Shown here one piece after another: positions 1 to 12,020 of a stretch of 64,000 nucleotides of DNA. The notes under the pieces are model-generated. The model worked only from the letters and a program-made list of their open reading frames with translations, made no database searches and had not been told where the DNA came from. The stretch is from assembly GCA_030435675.1 (NCBI GenBank), contig CM059624.1:11928769-11992768 (forward strand), written 5' to 3'. A program made the position numbers and the translations under genes. Position 1 is the stretch's first letter. Each line of letters begins with the position of its first letter. Source of the DNA: Steinernema hermaphroditum. Lineage: Eukaryota; Nematoda; Chromadorea; Rhabditida; Steinernematidae.

Positions 1-1108
1 CCTCAAGTCTGTTCAAGAAGGCGCCGCCGGGCTTTCCAAGTACCCTGACTATCGTGTTCCACTGCAAGAAGTAATGTTCCCCGGGGAACATCGGTTTCTT
101 CAACAGCATTTCAGCCAGGACGCACCCTATGGACCAGACGTCGACCTTCTTCGTGTAGTTGATGCCTAGCACGATCTCGGGCGCCCTGTAGAAGCGCGTC
201 ACCACGTAGGGGGAGTGCTTGACGTGGTGCGTTTCGGCGCGCGAGAGTCCGAAATCGAGGAGTTTCACCACGCAGCCTCTGTCGTTGACGCCAATGTTGT
301 CCGGCTTTAGGTCCTGAAATGGAGGCTCTTTCACTTACGTGAGAAACGCGCGAACTACTTCGGCGATGTCTCTAAAACAAGTGGATTGAGTGGCTGTGAC
401 CAGTGACTGTTGATGAGCTGGAAACGCGGCTTTTGGGTATACTACCTATAGGAACTCACTCTGTGCATGATGTTCGAGTCGTGGAGATACTTCACCGCAC
501 ACAAAATCTGATAAACGATGAAACTGATGTGCTTGTGAGTCAAGATATTCTTTCCGACTCTGGCCAAGTTGATGACATGAGTCAGCGTATGAGATACTTT
601 CTCTAGAACAATGTATACGTCGAAGTTTTTTTGACTCGAGCCGACGCATATCTGAGGCGACAGCAGATTCACCATTTGAACAATCTATAAATCAGTCAGA
701 CGACTCGAACAAGAGCTTCCTTACATTCTTATGATTAGCTTTCAGAAGAAGACTTATTTCTCGATAGGTGTGTTTGGCTAACTCGGCACTTTCGAACGTG
801 TGATTCAAGTATTTTATCGCGACCGGAATGTTCGTCTTTATGTCCACTGAAGAACTTAAACAAAAGGGCGTCTCGCAGCTGCAGTGGGTGAAAAAGGGAC
901 TCACAATATAATGCCCCTCGAGTTGGAGCTCATCACACGGATGTCCGTGTATCGATGCAGAAATATCGCCGTGATTGTTGGCGTCAGGAAGAACTCGTAG
1001 AAGTTGGACCTTTCGTGGCCATTACCTTTAAGATCCAACTAAACTGGCGCAAATTAGTCAAAATAGCGAATAACGGACCTTCTTGTTTTCGGCAGACATT
1101 TCGGTCAT
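1..1108 (-). CDS. KGB-1/JNK-like MAP kinase, 3' end cut by window
   Basis: MAP kinase of the stress-activated (JNK) group, cut off at the window edge after the activation segment. Exons on the minus strand read 1079-1108, 905-1038, 725-854, 460-684 and 1-313, with introns of 40-146 bp. Visible motifs are the ATP lysine in VAIKYL, the catalytic HRDLKPDN split by an intron after HR, DFG, and RAPE. The phosphorylation lip reads SPY instead of the TPY of JNK. An S-x-Y lip is the known peculiarity of C. elegans KGB-1, which points to that subfamily. The glycine-rich loop is poor (SSNSRG where JNK has GSGAQG). The exon 2/3 junction uses an AAG acceptor. The start at MTEMSAENKK is a choice. Kinase identity is firm; the KGB-1 assignment is inference. 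Confidence 0.8.
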
Positions 1109-3056
1109 CGTCGCGCCGCTGCTATGGCCCAATCGATCTGTTTGCACAAGCACACTGCTTGTTACCAACATCAGCCATTGATAAGGGCGCCGTTGCGTGA
1201 GCCGTCGTGGCTTGCGCTTCACTCTGGTCATAGAAGACGAAGAGTTCTGTAATTTTACTTTTTCCCTTGGAGCCGATTGGAAAGAGATTGAAACATCACG
1301 GTACTTTTTAAAGGGACACAATTCTGGACTCCGGTTGGGATCACTGATTACGGTTTGGTTAGAGGCAGCCTAGAAGTGATCATAAGTGGCATCATCGATG
1401 AATGGACGATTTCAAAAGCATCGATTTGTACAGAATGTTATGGATAGCTCGATTCGCCACAAAGTCACCGCAGTCGAAATATCGAAATTTGTTCAGGGTG
1501 TCAACGTCCACAGGGAAGGGAACAAAGGGTAGTTACTCTTCGAAAACCCTCTATGATACAGTAAAAGAATTTGGTGCAATCAAGATTCACCTAATAGGCA
1601 TTTGAGTTGAGGTTACGGTAGGCACAGTTGAGTCATGCTTGAAAACCTCAGATGTTTGCTTCTCGGAAAGGGGATTACACGAACGAAAGGAGCGAGTAAA
1701 TAACAGCTGGCAGATGTTTTAAGCTTTTACCAACTGCTCGCTGAAGGACGACATCTGCCCTCTGCTCTACATGTTGAATGAATTCCGCTGTAGTTTTCCG
1801 TACAAATTGGAAGTCAAAAAAATGGCCATCGACAGCGAATTTCCCGCGTAAGTTTCTCGTTATTCTCTTGTATTTGGTTATCTGTGTGGTCGGCGAAATG
1901 CATCCAATAGTGTCACACCATTGCAGCCGGCCCGACTATGTGATGTTTTATTCTGCTGCGTTTAAAGGTCCTCTACGATCAGTCCCTTGACTGAGAAACC
2001 GAACAACAGGACTCGCACGAAATTTGCTATACAAAGTTCCAGGAGCTGCCTTATCAAAAGATTTGCAATCGGCGGAGGGAGACGACAGAAGAGAGACTGG
2101 CTACACTAAATGACGCTACAGTATGATTACCGTGGACGTCGTTTTCACTGGCGTAACGCAAAGGATCATCATTAAGATGTAAGATCAGGAACAAGCGGAA
2201 AAAGATTGTACAAAGGCTCTCGAAGACTGGATTTTCAATGTGGTTTTTCTTTTTTTCCTTGTAGCCAATTAAGGCACCAGCTCTGTTTTACCCACTTATT
2301 TATAGCGATAGCTGCATCGCCAATTGTAAATATTCGCGTAAAAGCTCGCAGCTCGCAAGATGCAGTGATGCTGAAGGAACTCGCGCTCATAGGAGAACTA
2401 ACAATTACGGTAGTTTCAAAATGTGCAAATGATTGTCCTTATTGCACAGAAACAAAAAAGGCGAAAGGTTAATTCTTCGACAGGAAAGCAGGGTGGTAGC
2501 GATCACGCCACAATATGTAGAAAATGATACGTAAATGTGTGATACGTTGCTCGAAACGAACTTATCGTACGGTAGATCTGCAGGTCTAATGCGAAAAAAG
2601 TGATACTCCTGCATATCAATGAGAAAAATTGGACCTTTTCATCAAATGGGGTTGGGTAAGGATAGCCAGAAGACCGCCGAAAGCGTCAGAGGTGCCTCTG
2701 ACTAGATGTCAGTTAGGCGACGGCAGCCGTGGAGAGTGGCAAATGAGCCGCGCGGAAGGAGGAACTCAGGCAGAAGATCGCGTTTCCTTCTGTGGAGGAT
2801 TAGGCCTATGGCTGGGACACGGAAGGATGCGAACCGACACTCGGAGGGCACGCCTGGGATGCATTTCGAGAGGAACGGCCGGACCCGGACCCGGATCTCT
2901 GATCTCGAACTAAGAAAGTGGCCTCTGGGTAAAGCGAAGCACCCACGTGGACTGAGGACTTGGAGGAACCCGAGAAACCCAACCCCACACAAACGATACT
3001 TCTCGATCCCGCAAAAAAATCGCTCTGCTTTCCAACATGTTCTTTGAAGACGAATA
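1109..3056. other. intergenic, no supported gene
   Basis: About 1.9 kb with only short open frames lacking recognisable domains or consistent splice sites. From 2700 to 3000 both strands stay open at once, which is typical of GC-rich noncoding sequence. Nothing further is supported. Confidence 0.5.
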
Positions 3057-3210
3057 TTGTCCGATCAACGGCGAATGTCACCGCCGCAGTTCGTTGTAGG
3101 ACCGCAATCAGGGACACGATTGAGTCCGTTATAAGGGGATTTCCGGGTTTCTGACTGAATAAGTGGATTATTTCGAAGACAAAGCCGTTTTTCAAAATTC
3201 CGCTTTGATA

Positions 3211-4393
3211 TAGTCGACGCGGAAAATCTTATGCAAAAATCGGGAATGGTCCCGCAACGAAAATTTTTGGCGTGAAAAGTGCCTAGCGGTCGATTTACAA
3301 GGGGATTTCGGAGTTTCGGCAGAGAATCGTGAAAATCTCGTGCAGTTTTACGGTTTCGATGAAAAAAAAACCGTACAACTGTTCTCCAGGCTCTGGCGAG
3401 CATTTTGCGCCCTGGATTGTCGGAATTCGCTGCGTTCCCACAGATCCTATACGTTTTTACGATAACAGTGTTGTTCCACGCGGAGACTGACCTCAATATT
3501 GATCGTTTTTTCTAGATATTTTACCTTCAAAATAGCAAAATGAACAAGGAAATAACAAGAAAGATCATTAATCGGTTGCATATGAATCCAACTCTTCTTC
3601 CGATGAAGAGCGATAAGCCATACCAGCAAATGAACCTGTATGTAGGTTCAGCAACTCAGTCTCTTTGTTCTGCGCATGACTTCATCAAACGATTCTTCGA
3701 CGAAATGTGTGCGTCGCATGGGGTTAAGCCGGTTCGATTCCCCCCTTATCACGCAGAATTAAATCCAATCGAACAAGTCTGGGGTTAAAAGCGCTATGAA
3801 GCGTTAGAGTGAAGCGCTATGTGCGAGACCATCTCGTACTTCAAGACAAGATCGCCACCGTGATGAATCTTACCCGAGAAGCTTGTGAATCTATTCCAGC
3901 TTCGTATATTAGAGGCTTCTATAGAAATGCGCAGAACAAAGAGACTGAGTTGCTGAACCTACATACAGGTTCATTTGCCGGTATGGCTTATCGCTCTTCA
4001 TCGGAAGAAGAGTTGGATTCATATGCAACCGATTAATGATCTTTCTTGTTATTTCCTTGTTCATTTTGCTATTTTGAAGGTAAAATATCTAGAAAAAACG
4101 ATCAATATTGAGGTCAGTCTCCGCGTGGAACAACACTGTTATCGTAAAAACGTATAGGATCTGTGGAAACGCAGCGAATTCCGACAATCCAGGGCGCAAA
4201 ATGCTCGCCAGAGCCTGGAGAACAGTTGTACGGTTTTTTTTTCATCGAAACCGTAAAACTGCACGAGATTTTCACGATTCTCTGCCGAAACTCCGAAATC
4301 CCCTTGTAAATCGACCGCTAGGCACTTTTCGCGCCAAAAATTTTCGTTGCGGGACCATTCCCGATTTTTGCATAAGATTTTCCGCGTCGACTA
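3211..4393. mobile_element. Tc1/mariner-type element nested in the outer element
   Basis: An 1183 bp element with very long terminal inverted repeats, about 3211-3680 against 3926-4393, starting TAGTCGACGCGG and ending with its complement. It is flanked by TA at 3209-3210 and 4394-4395. The intact opposite arm of the host element (near 5194-5195) has a single TA at the same place, so the insertion point and target duplication are read directly. The single-copy centre encodes a fragment of a DDE transposase. The arms are nearly identical, which suggests a fairly recent insertion. Confidence 0.9.
3676..4036 (+). pseudogene. C-terminal fragment of a Tc1/mariner-type DDE transposase
   Basis: The loop of the nested element reads, in one frame, a segment containing PPYHAELNPIEQVWG, the motif that carries the last acidic residue (the E of NPIE) in IS630/Tc1/mariner transposases. 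After a stop near 3786 the similarity resumes in another frame with KRYVRDH and continues into the right inverted repeat, ending near 4036. The N-terminal DNA-binding region and the first two catalytic aspartates are absent, and the frame is broken. It cannot make an active enzyme. Mobility of the element would depend on transposase supplied from elsewhere. Confidence 0.75.
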
Positions 4394-4766
4394 TAGAAGT
4401 GTTCGCCGATCGCCGAAGAAGCGTATGCATCGGTTTGCGGCGCATTTTCTACTTTCTTCACAAAGTTATAACGGTTTTGAGGCGCGCATGTTCGTTTTAG
4501 CTTATTGTCTCCATCATTTCGATGGACCTTTCGCACTACGCACGAATTTGATCAAGCTTTATCAGCCACATAGCCCCAATAACGACAAATTGGACTGACT
4601 GACAAGCGCGCGGCAGCACAATATGGTCGTCATAGGCCATATCAAAAGCTTAAATTCATTTTCTACTTTCGAGACATGCTTTAAGTAGTTTCGAGCATGA
4701 TTGCCTGGAAGTAACTCGACATGAGCCCGTAGAAGCTCTGTTCAACAGGTTTAGATTAAGAGCTAC

Positions 4767-4937
4767 CTTCTCTAGTTCGCAGATTCGTACAATCTGCGCA
4801 TCATTGTTTTTCCTTAGCAATGATATTTCCTGATGTGCTAACATCAGTTGCTGGTTAGCATCTGCCAAGGCGTTCCTCAGTTCCTCAGTTTCACACTGAG
4901 CGTGTCTTCTTGATTCCTCCTTTTCGGTCGCCCATGA
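4767..4937 (-). pseudogene. captured coiled-coil exon inside the outer transposon
   Basis: On the minus strand an open segment of exactly 57 codons is bounded by a good acceptor (CGACAG before 4937) and a good donor (GTAGCT after 4767). It reads a polar heptad-like coiled coil that includes RKNNDAQIVRICELEK. It lies in the core between the arms of the TIR element and has no relation to a transposase. The most likely reading is a host exon picked up by the transposon (transduplication). It could instead be part of an unannotated host gene that the element spans. I do not recognise the source protein. Confidence 0.5.
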
Positions 4938-5349
4938 CTGTCGAGCGAAAGCCAACAGCCTTGCTCTTACACACTTCGACTTTGATAATTTTACCGTTTG
5001 GAGTTCTGCGAATAATAGAATTTGTAGAAAACAATAAATAAAGCAAGAAACCGCACGATAAATCCATCGAACTGATGGAAACAATCAGCGAACACGAACG
5101 TGTGCGCCTCAAAACCGTTATAACTTTGCGAGGAAAGTAGAAAATGCGCCGCAAACCGATGCATACGCTTCTTCGGCGATCGGCGAACACTTCTATCAAA
5201 GCGGAATTTTGAAAAACGGCTTTGTCTTCGAAATAATCCACTTATTCAGTCAGAAACCCGGAAATCCCCTTATAACGGACTCAATCGTGTCCCTGATTGC
5301 GGTCCTACAACGAACTGCGGCGGTGACATTCGCCGTTGATCGGACAATA

Positions 5350-6200
5350 GCAGCTTGTCAGCGATCCTCGTGGAGACTCATATTTTGGTTTCTGTATTTG
5401 AGTAACCCAATCTGCACAAGGATAACTTCAGGACTTCAAATGTCAAAACATATGGTAATATCTGAGTTCGAAATAATATGTGACAAAGCGGGAATGGAAC
5501 AAAGTCTTCTTCGATACTAAACCAAATGGTACGGTAACGCGAGTGCCGTAACCCAAAGTGCCAGACTACGGTACAAACACTGACTTTAAACAGCAAAAAA
5601 CCGTGAATCATTGTCGGAGATAGGAAAGTGTCCCTCCCAAGTGGAGTCCGGTTACATTCCGGTTGCTAACAGGGTTACTGACGCTGCCGCAATTTGTAAT
5701 GCACCAACGAGACCATTAGTACCATAAGTTTCATTATGGAGAACACGCACCTTTACACTGTGGCCCGTGTTGGCAACCTTCACATTGTGGCACGGTTTAG
5801 AAACATCTCACATCTCTCTGTGGAGAGATTAAGTCACAGAATGGAACTGCTAGAAGGCCTAGGTACGGTGTGTTATGTGCCAATCTACCGTAATCGGGTG
5901 ATGAGGCCGATCATGTTTGATACTATCGATACGGTGATCTCGAAGCGATCTTGAAGCTGTGCCCTGATTCCCTTTCGCTTTGTTTTTCCAGATGAATCGG
6001 CAGTGGCCATTTTTGTGGTGATTTCAGCGATCGAAGACCTTCACATTTGCGTTTGTCATCTTGCACTTGCTGGCTTTTGCTGTACAGAACGATTCTGGTG
6101 ACAATGAAATCTAAAATCTCCCGTTTCTAGGACATTCGCTCAGAAATGTGGCTGTGTTACGAACCGTGTCTCCAATTTAACCGCGTCCTATTTCAGCAGA
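5350..6200. other. intergenic, no supported gene
   Basis: About 850 bp between the transposon and the LIN-37-like gene. Short open frames only, with no domain or convincing exon chain. Confidence 0.5.
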
Positions 6201-7025
6201 ATGTCCCAAATAAAAGCGGAAGAAGGCGAACTGACGTGGTCGTGGGAACCGAAAGAGGAAGTGATGGACTTCGAAGCGATGGACTTCGAAGCGACGGACT
6301 ACGAGCGCCCATCGCCGAGCGGGGTGGAGGTGTGCGATGAGGCGCTGGTGGCCGCACGTCGACGGTTTAATGAACTTCTTGACGAAATCCGCAGTTCGAC
6401 TGTCGTGGATACGATGTCGTACGTGCACCTCTTGTTCGGGATTTTCCAAGATTCGTTTTAGAAATGAGGAACCCGGACGAACTGGAACGACGAAGCGGAA
6501 GTACACGTACAGGAAAAAGCCGGACTTCGGCGAGATCTACAAGCTGCACGGAAAGTCACTGACATTCTACTCGACGTACGAGCCCATCAAGGACCTCTGC
6601 CGCAAGTGGGTGTGCGGGAACAACGACTACATCTTCGAAGAAGACGCGCCGCTCTCTATGCAACCTGTCAAGGCACCTCCGCCGTCCGATGACGTCGATC
6701 TCCTCAATCTAGTGACAAAAGAAGCCACTTCGCTGCCGCGTCCCTGCTCCAAGATCCCAGAGCTCGGCCTCATTCCGCCGCTGACCTACAGGCCCGAAAC
6801 GGACGTGGACACCAGCGATCCATGCGCAATCCTGCAAGATCACCTGATGCACTGGAAGAACATCAAACAGAAGTATGACCAACAGTGCCGACTCGTTTTC
6901 CTTATGTTCTGAGTTTTAGTTGGCGGGGTCACGCGGCGCTCCGAGCTCGCCGCTACCAGAAGTCGATTCAGATGCTGGAGCTGATGAATCAACTTTCCGA
7001 CGAGCCTGTTGTTTTCACATTGTGA
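6201..7025 (+). CDS. lin-37: LIN-37-like protein (DREAM/MuvB subunit)
   Basis: Three exons fit: 6201 to about 6413, 6461-6884, and 6920-7025. The second intron is certain in frame (donor after CAACA, acceptor TTTTAG); the first donor is approximate. The N-terminus is acidic, with a duplicated MDFEA motif. The middle holds KPDFGEIYKLHGKSLTFY followed by LCRKWVCGN, and the C-terminus holds HWKNIKQKY and ARRYQKSIQMLELM. This order, a short block ending in LCR.W and a C-terminal helical block, resembles LIN37/MIP40, a subunit of the MuvB core that represses cell-cycle and germline genes in the nucleus. The assignment is from memory of the family, and the protein may be another nuclear factor. Confidence 0.5.
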
Positions 7026-7308
7026 TTGTTGTACTTTTTTAGTACATGTTCGCGTGCCTTCTCTGTTGTTTGTCACACTCATCAGGGGCGTGGGGGGAAC
7101 CATATGCATCGGTGTGAGTGATCGTCTCGTTGACCAGAGAATATGACGTTTGCTAGATTGTGTCTCGTCCGGATTGTCTGATTTTGCGCACTGTAGACCA
7201 CAGACACAGACGGTAACAGGGCATTGTCTCCTTTCTCTCTTCCATGAGAACCGTATGCGTGGCGTTTTCCCTCCCAAAGCAGCGTCTTCACCTTTCCACG
7301 TTTTCTAG

Positions 7309-10300
7309 ATGAAAACTTCGCCGAAGACGCCCGTTACCAAAAAGGTGGCGAACCGATTCCGGCGACTGTTTTCCAACTCCGCCGCGCAGAATGACAAAAA
7401 ACGGAGGCGGCGCAGCGAAAACAACTGGGAACCATCGGAGGAAGAATCCCAGCCGAAACGGCGCAGGTCACGGAAGAGCGCCGATTCGTCGCTGGTCGGA
7501 GTGGACAACGAAGACGTCCCCAGTGTGGACAGCACAGGTTCGCATTTTGTGTTTTATTTCATTTCCAATTGTTGGATTTAGTGCTGGAGCAAGTGCAGCT
7601 CGGCGTGGGCAGAGTCTTCGAGCCGCCGTTCGAACAGCTCAACGAGACCGCTCTGCTGGACCTCCTCACAATGTTCAGGGAGCAAGCTGGCGCTCGTCAA
7701 CTCATCTACAGCGAAGTCCTGGCCGTGCTGAATGAGATCGCTGCTTCAAAACGATCATACCGGAAGTTCTTCGGTTTCTATAAGTCGCCTTTCGTTTTAC
7801 CGTTCATCTTATTTATCCAGAGTGCTGTCAAGGTACTGCACGTGAACTTCTGCGAATCTTATCAACTAATGTTTCAGAGTGAGTTCAGCCTCAACGCAGA
7901 CGTCATAAAGAGCGCTCACGCGGCGTATGAACGCGTCGTCACGGACTTCGTTCTGAACTTTCTCGATTAGTGCGCAGACCTCTTCAAATGACGGCTAAAC
8001 CGTTCCGTTTCAGTTGTGACAAGAACCAGGACGACGTATACAAGAAACATTTCCTGACCTTCGTCGACAACCTCTACGACTTCATGTGGAACCCCGCTTT
8101 CCCGGCGGCGAGTTTCTCTATCGAAACCATAGCGCGGCTGCTCATCCGAATTGTATCTGACCTGAGGAAAGACGTCGACGTGCACATCCGCAGCGTGTGC
8201 CTTGAGTGCATCAGTTTGCTGCTCAGCAAAATGATGGCGAGTGAAGCCAAATTCCTTCCGATAAAAGCCGTCGAAGAAGGGTTTGACGCTATCATCACAA
8301 AAGTCTCCCCAAACACATCGACTGAGGTAGTCATGGCGCCACAAACTCTCAATTCTGTCGTTGTTCTTCAGATCGCGTTCACCGACAAGAAAAACACCGC
8401 GCTAATGATATTGATCAGCTGCCTCTCTGTTAAATGCACGAAATCCTACTGCAACATCCAGGTAGTTCTGTCCCACAATCGCAGAATCTGATACACCGTA
8501 TTCTCTCTAGGATGTTGCCAACTTCTACTCCGCCGTTTGGTTCTGCGAAGCACAAGTTGAAGCGAAACGCGCCGAAAAGCAAATGAGCGCGAAAAAGAAG
8601 GCCGACATGAAGCGCTGCATGAACTCGCTGACATACGCACTGCAGAAGATCCGTGCCTGCGCTGCTCCTAGCGTGGTGCAGTCCACTGTGTTCGGCTTGC
8701 AGGACGCTGAATGGATAGCGGCAGCTTTTCTAAGTGATCGTGACTTCCATACACTGTTCAAGAATCAATTTGAAACGGTTTGTGTCATGCCCTTCTTTTC
8801 TTTTACCGTGTCACCTTCAGGTTCTGAATATGTACACCTGTAGTGAAACGGTCAGTCTTCGCACAAAGGCTTGTCGCATCATCTCTGAAGTTATGGAACT
8901 CTTTCCGAACCTCTTGACAATCGTATTTCCACTCATATCATTGGTTCGTATCACATAAGCTTCTTTCTTCAGCCGGAAGTCGAGAGAGCCGTCAAAGATG
9001 GAATAGTGGACTCATTTCCAGCCGTGAGGAACGCTTCTCTCGATCTGGTCGGAAAATTCTTGCTGCGTAGTCAAAGCATGGACACCTTCGACTCGTACTT
9101 TCCTTGCATAGCCCAGACATCTCGGGTAACCATTTAACTGAAATGGATGGACAATTTCTTTGATGTTTCCAGGATAACGCTTTTAATGTGCGAAAGAAAG
9201 CTGTGGGAATCATAAGCGACATCTGCAGATCAGCGCCCGCCTTTCAAGGAATGCCGTCCCTGCTTGTTTGCGCGCTGTACGCACTCCGTGACGACGAATC
9301 CACCGTCAAGATGGCCGCGAAGAGGTTCCTTTACGCCTTCTTTTTTACTCCAGAATATGTAGTCGATGACTCGCTGAGGGTGGGTTCACCCCTCTCCTTT
9401 TACCCTGAAAAATTTTTTCTTTGTAGGCGGTGAAATTTGTGGAAACATTCAGTTTCTGCAACGACGAAGGATCGGGCAGCATCCTGAAAGAGTTTCTGGA
9501 TGACCTGGCTGTTGACGATACTCTGGCGGACGTCGCAGAGCGCGTCGATGGACTGCTGGAGGCCGTGGTTTCGAACGTTGTTAAACTAACCTACATCAAG
9601 ACCCGGCTGGAACTGTGCACATGCGACAGTTCTCTCTTCGAGAAGTACTCCGAGGCGATTCTCCAGAACGTGCAGCTGCTGCCCACGTTGGCAGAGTGCT
9701 TCCCCAACACGTTCCTGAAGTACGTTGATGTTCTGGCGCCGTTCCTCAGCGTCTCCGCAATCGACAAGACGGTACTGGCATGCCTGCTGTCCGCCTTCGA
9801 GAACTCGCTGTCCACCCTCTCCGAACTGTCGGTGGAGGTGATGCAGTCGATGGATCGGGTCCTAATCCCCCACCTGCATACCTCTGACGCCGAGGGAAAC
9901 TTCCCGGCCTTGCAGTGTTATGTAGCGCTGAAGAGCCACGGAAACTTGTCGGCCAAACTCTTCAAACTGTTCGCAACATTTCTCAGTAAGTGCCTATGCA
10001 GAGTGACTCTTATGATGCTCGCCACTTCCAGGAGAGGCCAACATGGCGCGACTCGCCTTCGAATTCAGAAGCGACAAATCGAAGAAGATCAAATCCCAGC
10101 ATCTGAACTCGCCCACCCTCAATACGTGAGCGTGTCCTACTCGACTGCATCCTACAGTAACCTTTGCAGTATGCTGGGATTGCTCGGAAGAATCAGCAGC
10201 TACTTCGACATCGACCTGCACCTGCTCTTCGACGACACGGCCGGTCCGCGCGCGTTGTATGCCAACATCGCCTGCGAAGAGGACGCAATCAGCGGCGCCA

Positions 10301-11869
10301 TTCGCCGCGACGAAGGGAAACCCTTCTTCGCGGATGCACGGGATCTGTTCGAGTTCTTCGCCTTCAGTCGCGAAAGTCCGCACAGCCTCGCCGCCTTCGA
10401 AGCGCTGGGATATCTGACGGCGCCTCATCCACAGCTGCTGATGGACGATCCTTTGCGAAAAACGTACTCCACTCTGCTAACATCGGAGAACGTTGAGGAC
10501 ATGCCGATGAAAATACAAACATTGAAGAATCTGAACCTGTTCGTCGATCGCCAGAGTGAGAGACTCGAAGAAGCCGCGGCCGATGGTTTGGATCTTCTGG
10601 TTGATACCGTACACTTTGTGGGTATTCTTCAGGTTCGCAATCCGGAGGGCGCAATCCCGTGATGAGGGAGCTCCTGGTGACGATTCAGATCTACTGGGAA
10701 GCCGTGAAGAACTTGATATTTTCGTCAGATGCCGCGCTGCGTCTCAGTGCCGCCAAAGTAAATCTGTGACAGGAATCTTGTGACACATTTCTCCATGTTT
10801 CAGTTCGCCACAAATGTCATCAGTCGCCGTCTTGTCGTCCCTCACAATTCTGCCCCTCTTCTCATCTCCATGGCTTCTGACGTTGTGTCCCAAGTGCGCC
10901 ACAGTGCGCTCGCGTGTCTGAAGTCCATTGACCACCTCCTTGTCCAAGTAGTCCTTGACTATGGTATCAGACTGTTCATCCACTTCGTTTAGAACGAAGT
11001 GCTAAGTGGATTCCGAGGGTCGTACAGGCTGCAGAAGTTGATCTCTCGTGGCTCCTGCGTCCGGGGATACTCAGACAGACACAAGAAAGTGGCGATTCTG
11101 GACTCCTACTACAAGTTGTGGCGTGGTGAGAATACCGTCCGCCGCAATATCACATACAAGCTGGTGTCGCTGTTCAACACCGCCGCCGTCTCCTCGAAGA
11201 CGGTACTGATCGCCTCTCCTGGTTCCTTCTGAATGTATCCATTTCAGGAGGAAAATGTGAGCATAAATGAACTCTTATACATCGCCGACAACTTCGCTAC
11301 CTTCTCGTACGCGAGCATGGATGAGCCGTTGATCGTGATACGGTCGATCAACGAGGTCTTGAGGCGGAACGAAAGCCTAGTTTTGCAAGAATTTGAAGAA
11401 ATCCTTAGAACACCCGAGGAGGAGCAGCAAGAACACTCCCATAAATCCGTCTACGGTAAGTGTGGCTCACCTTTGAACTATGTGTTAGTTTGATCTGTTT
11501 AGAGCGTTTCCCAGAAGATCGCAGTATAGTGATGCTGCGCTACATCAGTTTGGTCAAGATGTCGTTATTGAAGGCGTTGAAGGCCTACTTGATCGCCAAG
11601 TATTCTCTGAAAGCAAAGTCGGTCCATTTCTGCAAACGTTCTCTAATCGCATCTGTTGCAGAGACATTGCCGAATACAGTACCATCACGCTTCCGAGGAG
11701 CGGGAACACGCTGCTGCCGAAGACCGCCTCCAACACGAAATTCTACAACATTCGATATGTGGAGAAGTTTTTGGAGTACGAAGGCACGGAGCAGGGCTGG
11801 CGAATAGTGGCGCAGCACTTCGCACACGAATACGTGCAGGCCATGAAGGCGGCCGAAGAGCCATTGTAA
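7309..11869 (+). CDS. scc-2: cohesin loader SCC2/NIPBL-like HEAT-repeat protein
   Basis: Multi-exon gene for the HEAT-repeat part of the cohesin loader (Nipped-B/NIPBL; pqn-85/scc-2 in C. elegans), which loads cohesin onto DNA in the nucleus. After a basic N-terminus (KKRRRRSENNWEPS near 7390) come HEAT blocks typical of SCC2: VSLRTKACRIISEVMELFP (8852), FPAVRNASLDLVGKFLLRS (9018), NVRKKAVGIISDICR (9184) and AAKRFLYAFFFTP (9313). A long exon runs 9430-9986. The C-terminal SCC2 block includes FATNVISRRLVVPHNSAPLL (10801) and NELLYIADNFATF (11265), with a stop at 11867-11869. Most introns are about 45 bp. The long glutamine-rich N-terminus of PQN-85 is not seen. The splice near 7770-7830 is unresolved. 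A broken copy lies at 56050-57880. Confidence 0.85.
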
Positions 11870-12020
11870 TATCACCTAACTAATGTATTGTTATCATATG
11901 TTATGTATGTAATTAACGTCTAATTAATCCTATAAATATCATGTTGACCCCATGCTCCACTCCGATCGCTGTGGTACAGTACCCCAGATTACTTTACTGT
12001 GGTCATAAAATGAGAACAGG

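Larger units (their letters stand above)
3057..5347. mobile_element. foldback TIR transposon (outer element) flanked by TA
   Basis: The ends are inverted copies. Positions 3057-3208 match the reverse complement of 5196-5347 with no difference that I can see, and the pairing continues as 4396-about 4540 against about 5048-5193, giving arms near 300 bp. Both ends abut TA (3055-3056 and 5348-5349), the target duplication of Tc1/mariner-type transposons. The left arm is interrupted by a second element at 3211-4393. Without that insertion the element would be about 1.1 kb. No transposase is encoded by its own core (about 4541-5047), so it looks non-autonomous. Another partial copy lies at 26195-26490. 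Confidence 0.85.

Noticed and set aside
2702..3047. overlapping frames of 96-129 residues left of the transposon
   Set aside because: Open on several frames at once; one runs into the transposon arm. No domain.
3721..3760. CCGGTTCGATTCCCC, tRNA B-box-like
   Set aside because: It is part of the transposase PPYHAELNP coding stretch and has no A box or stems.
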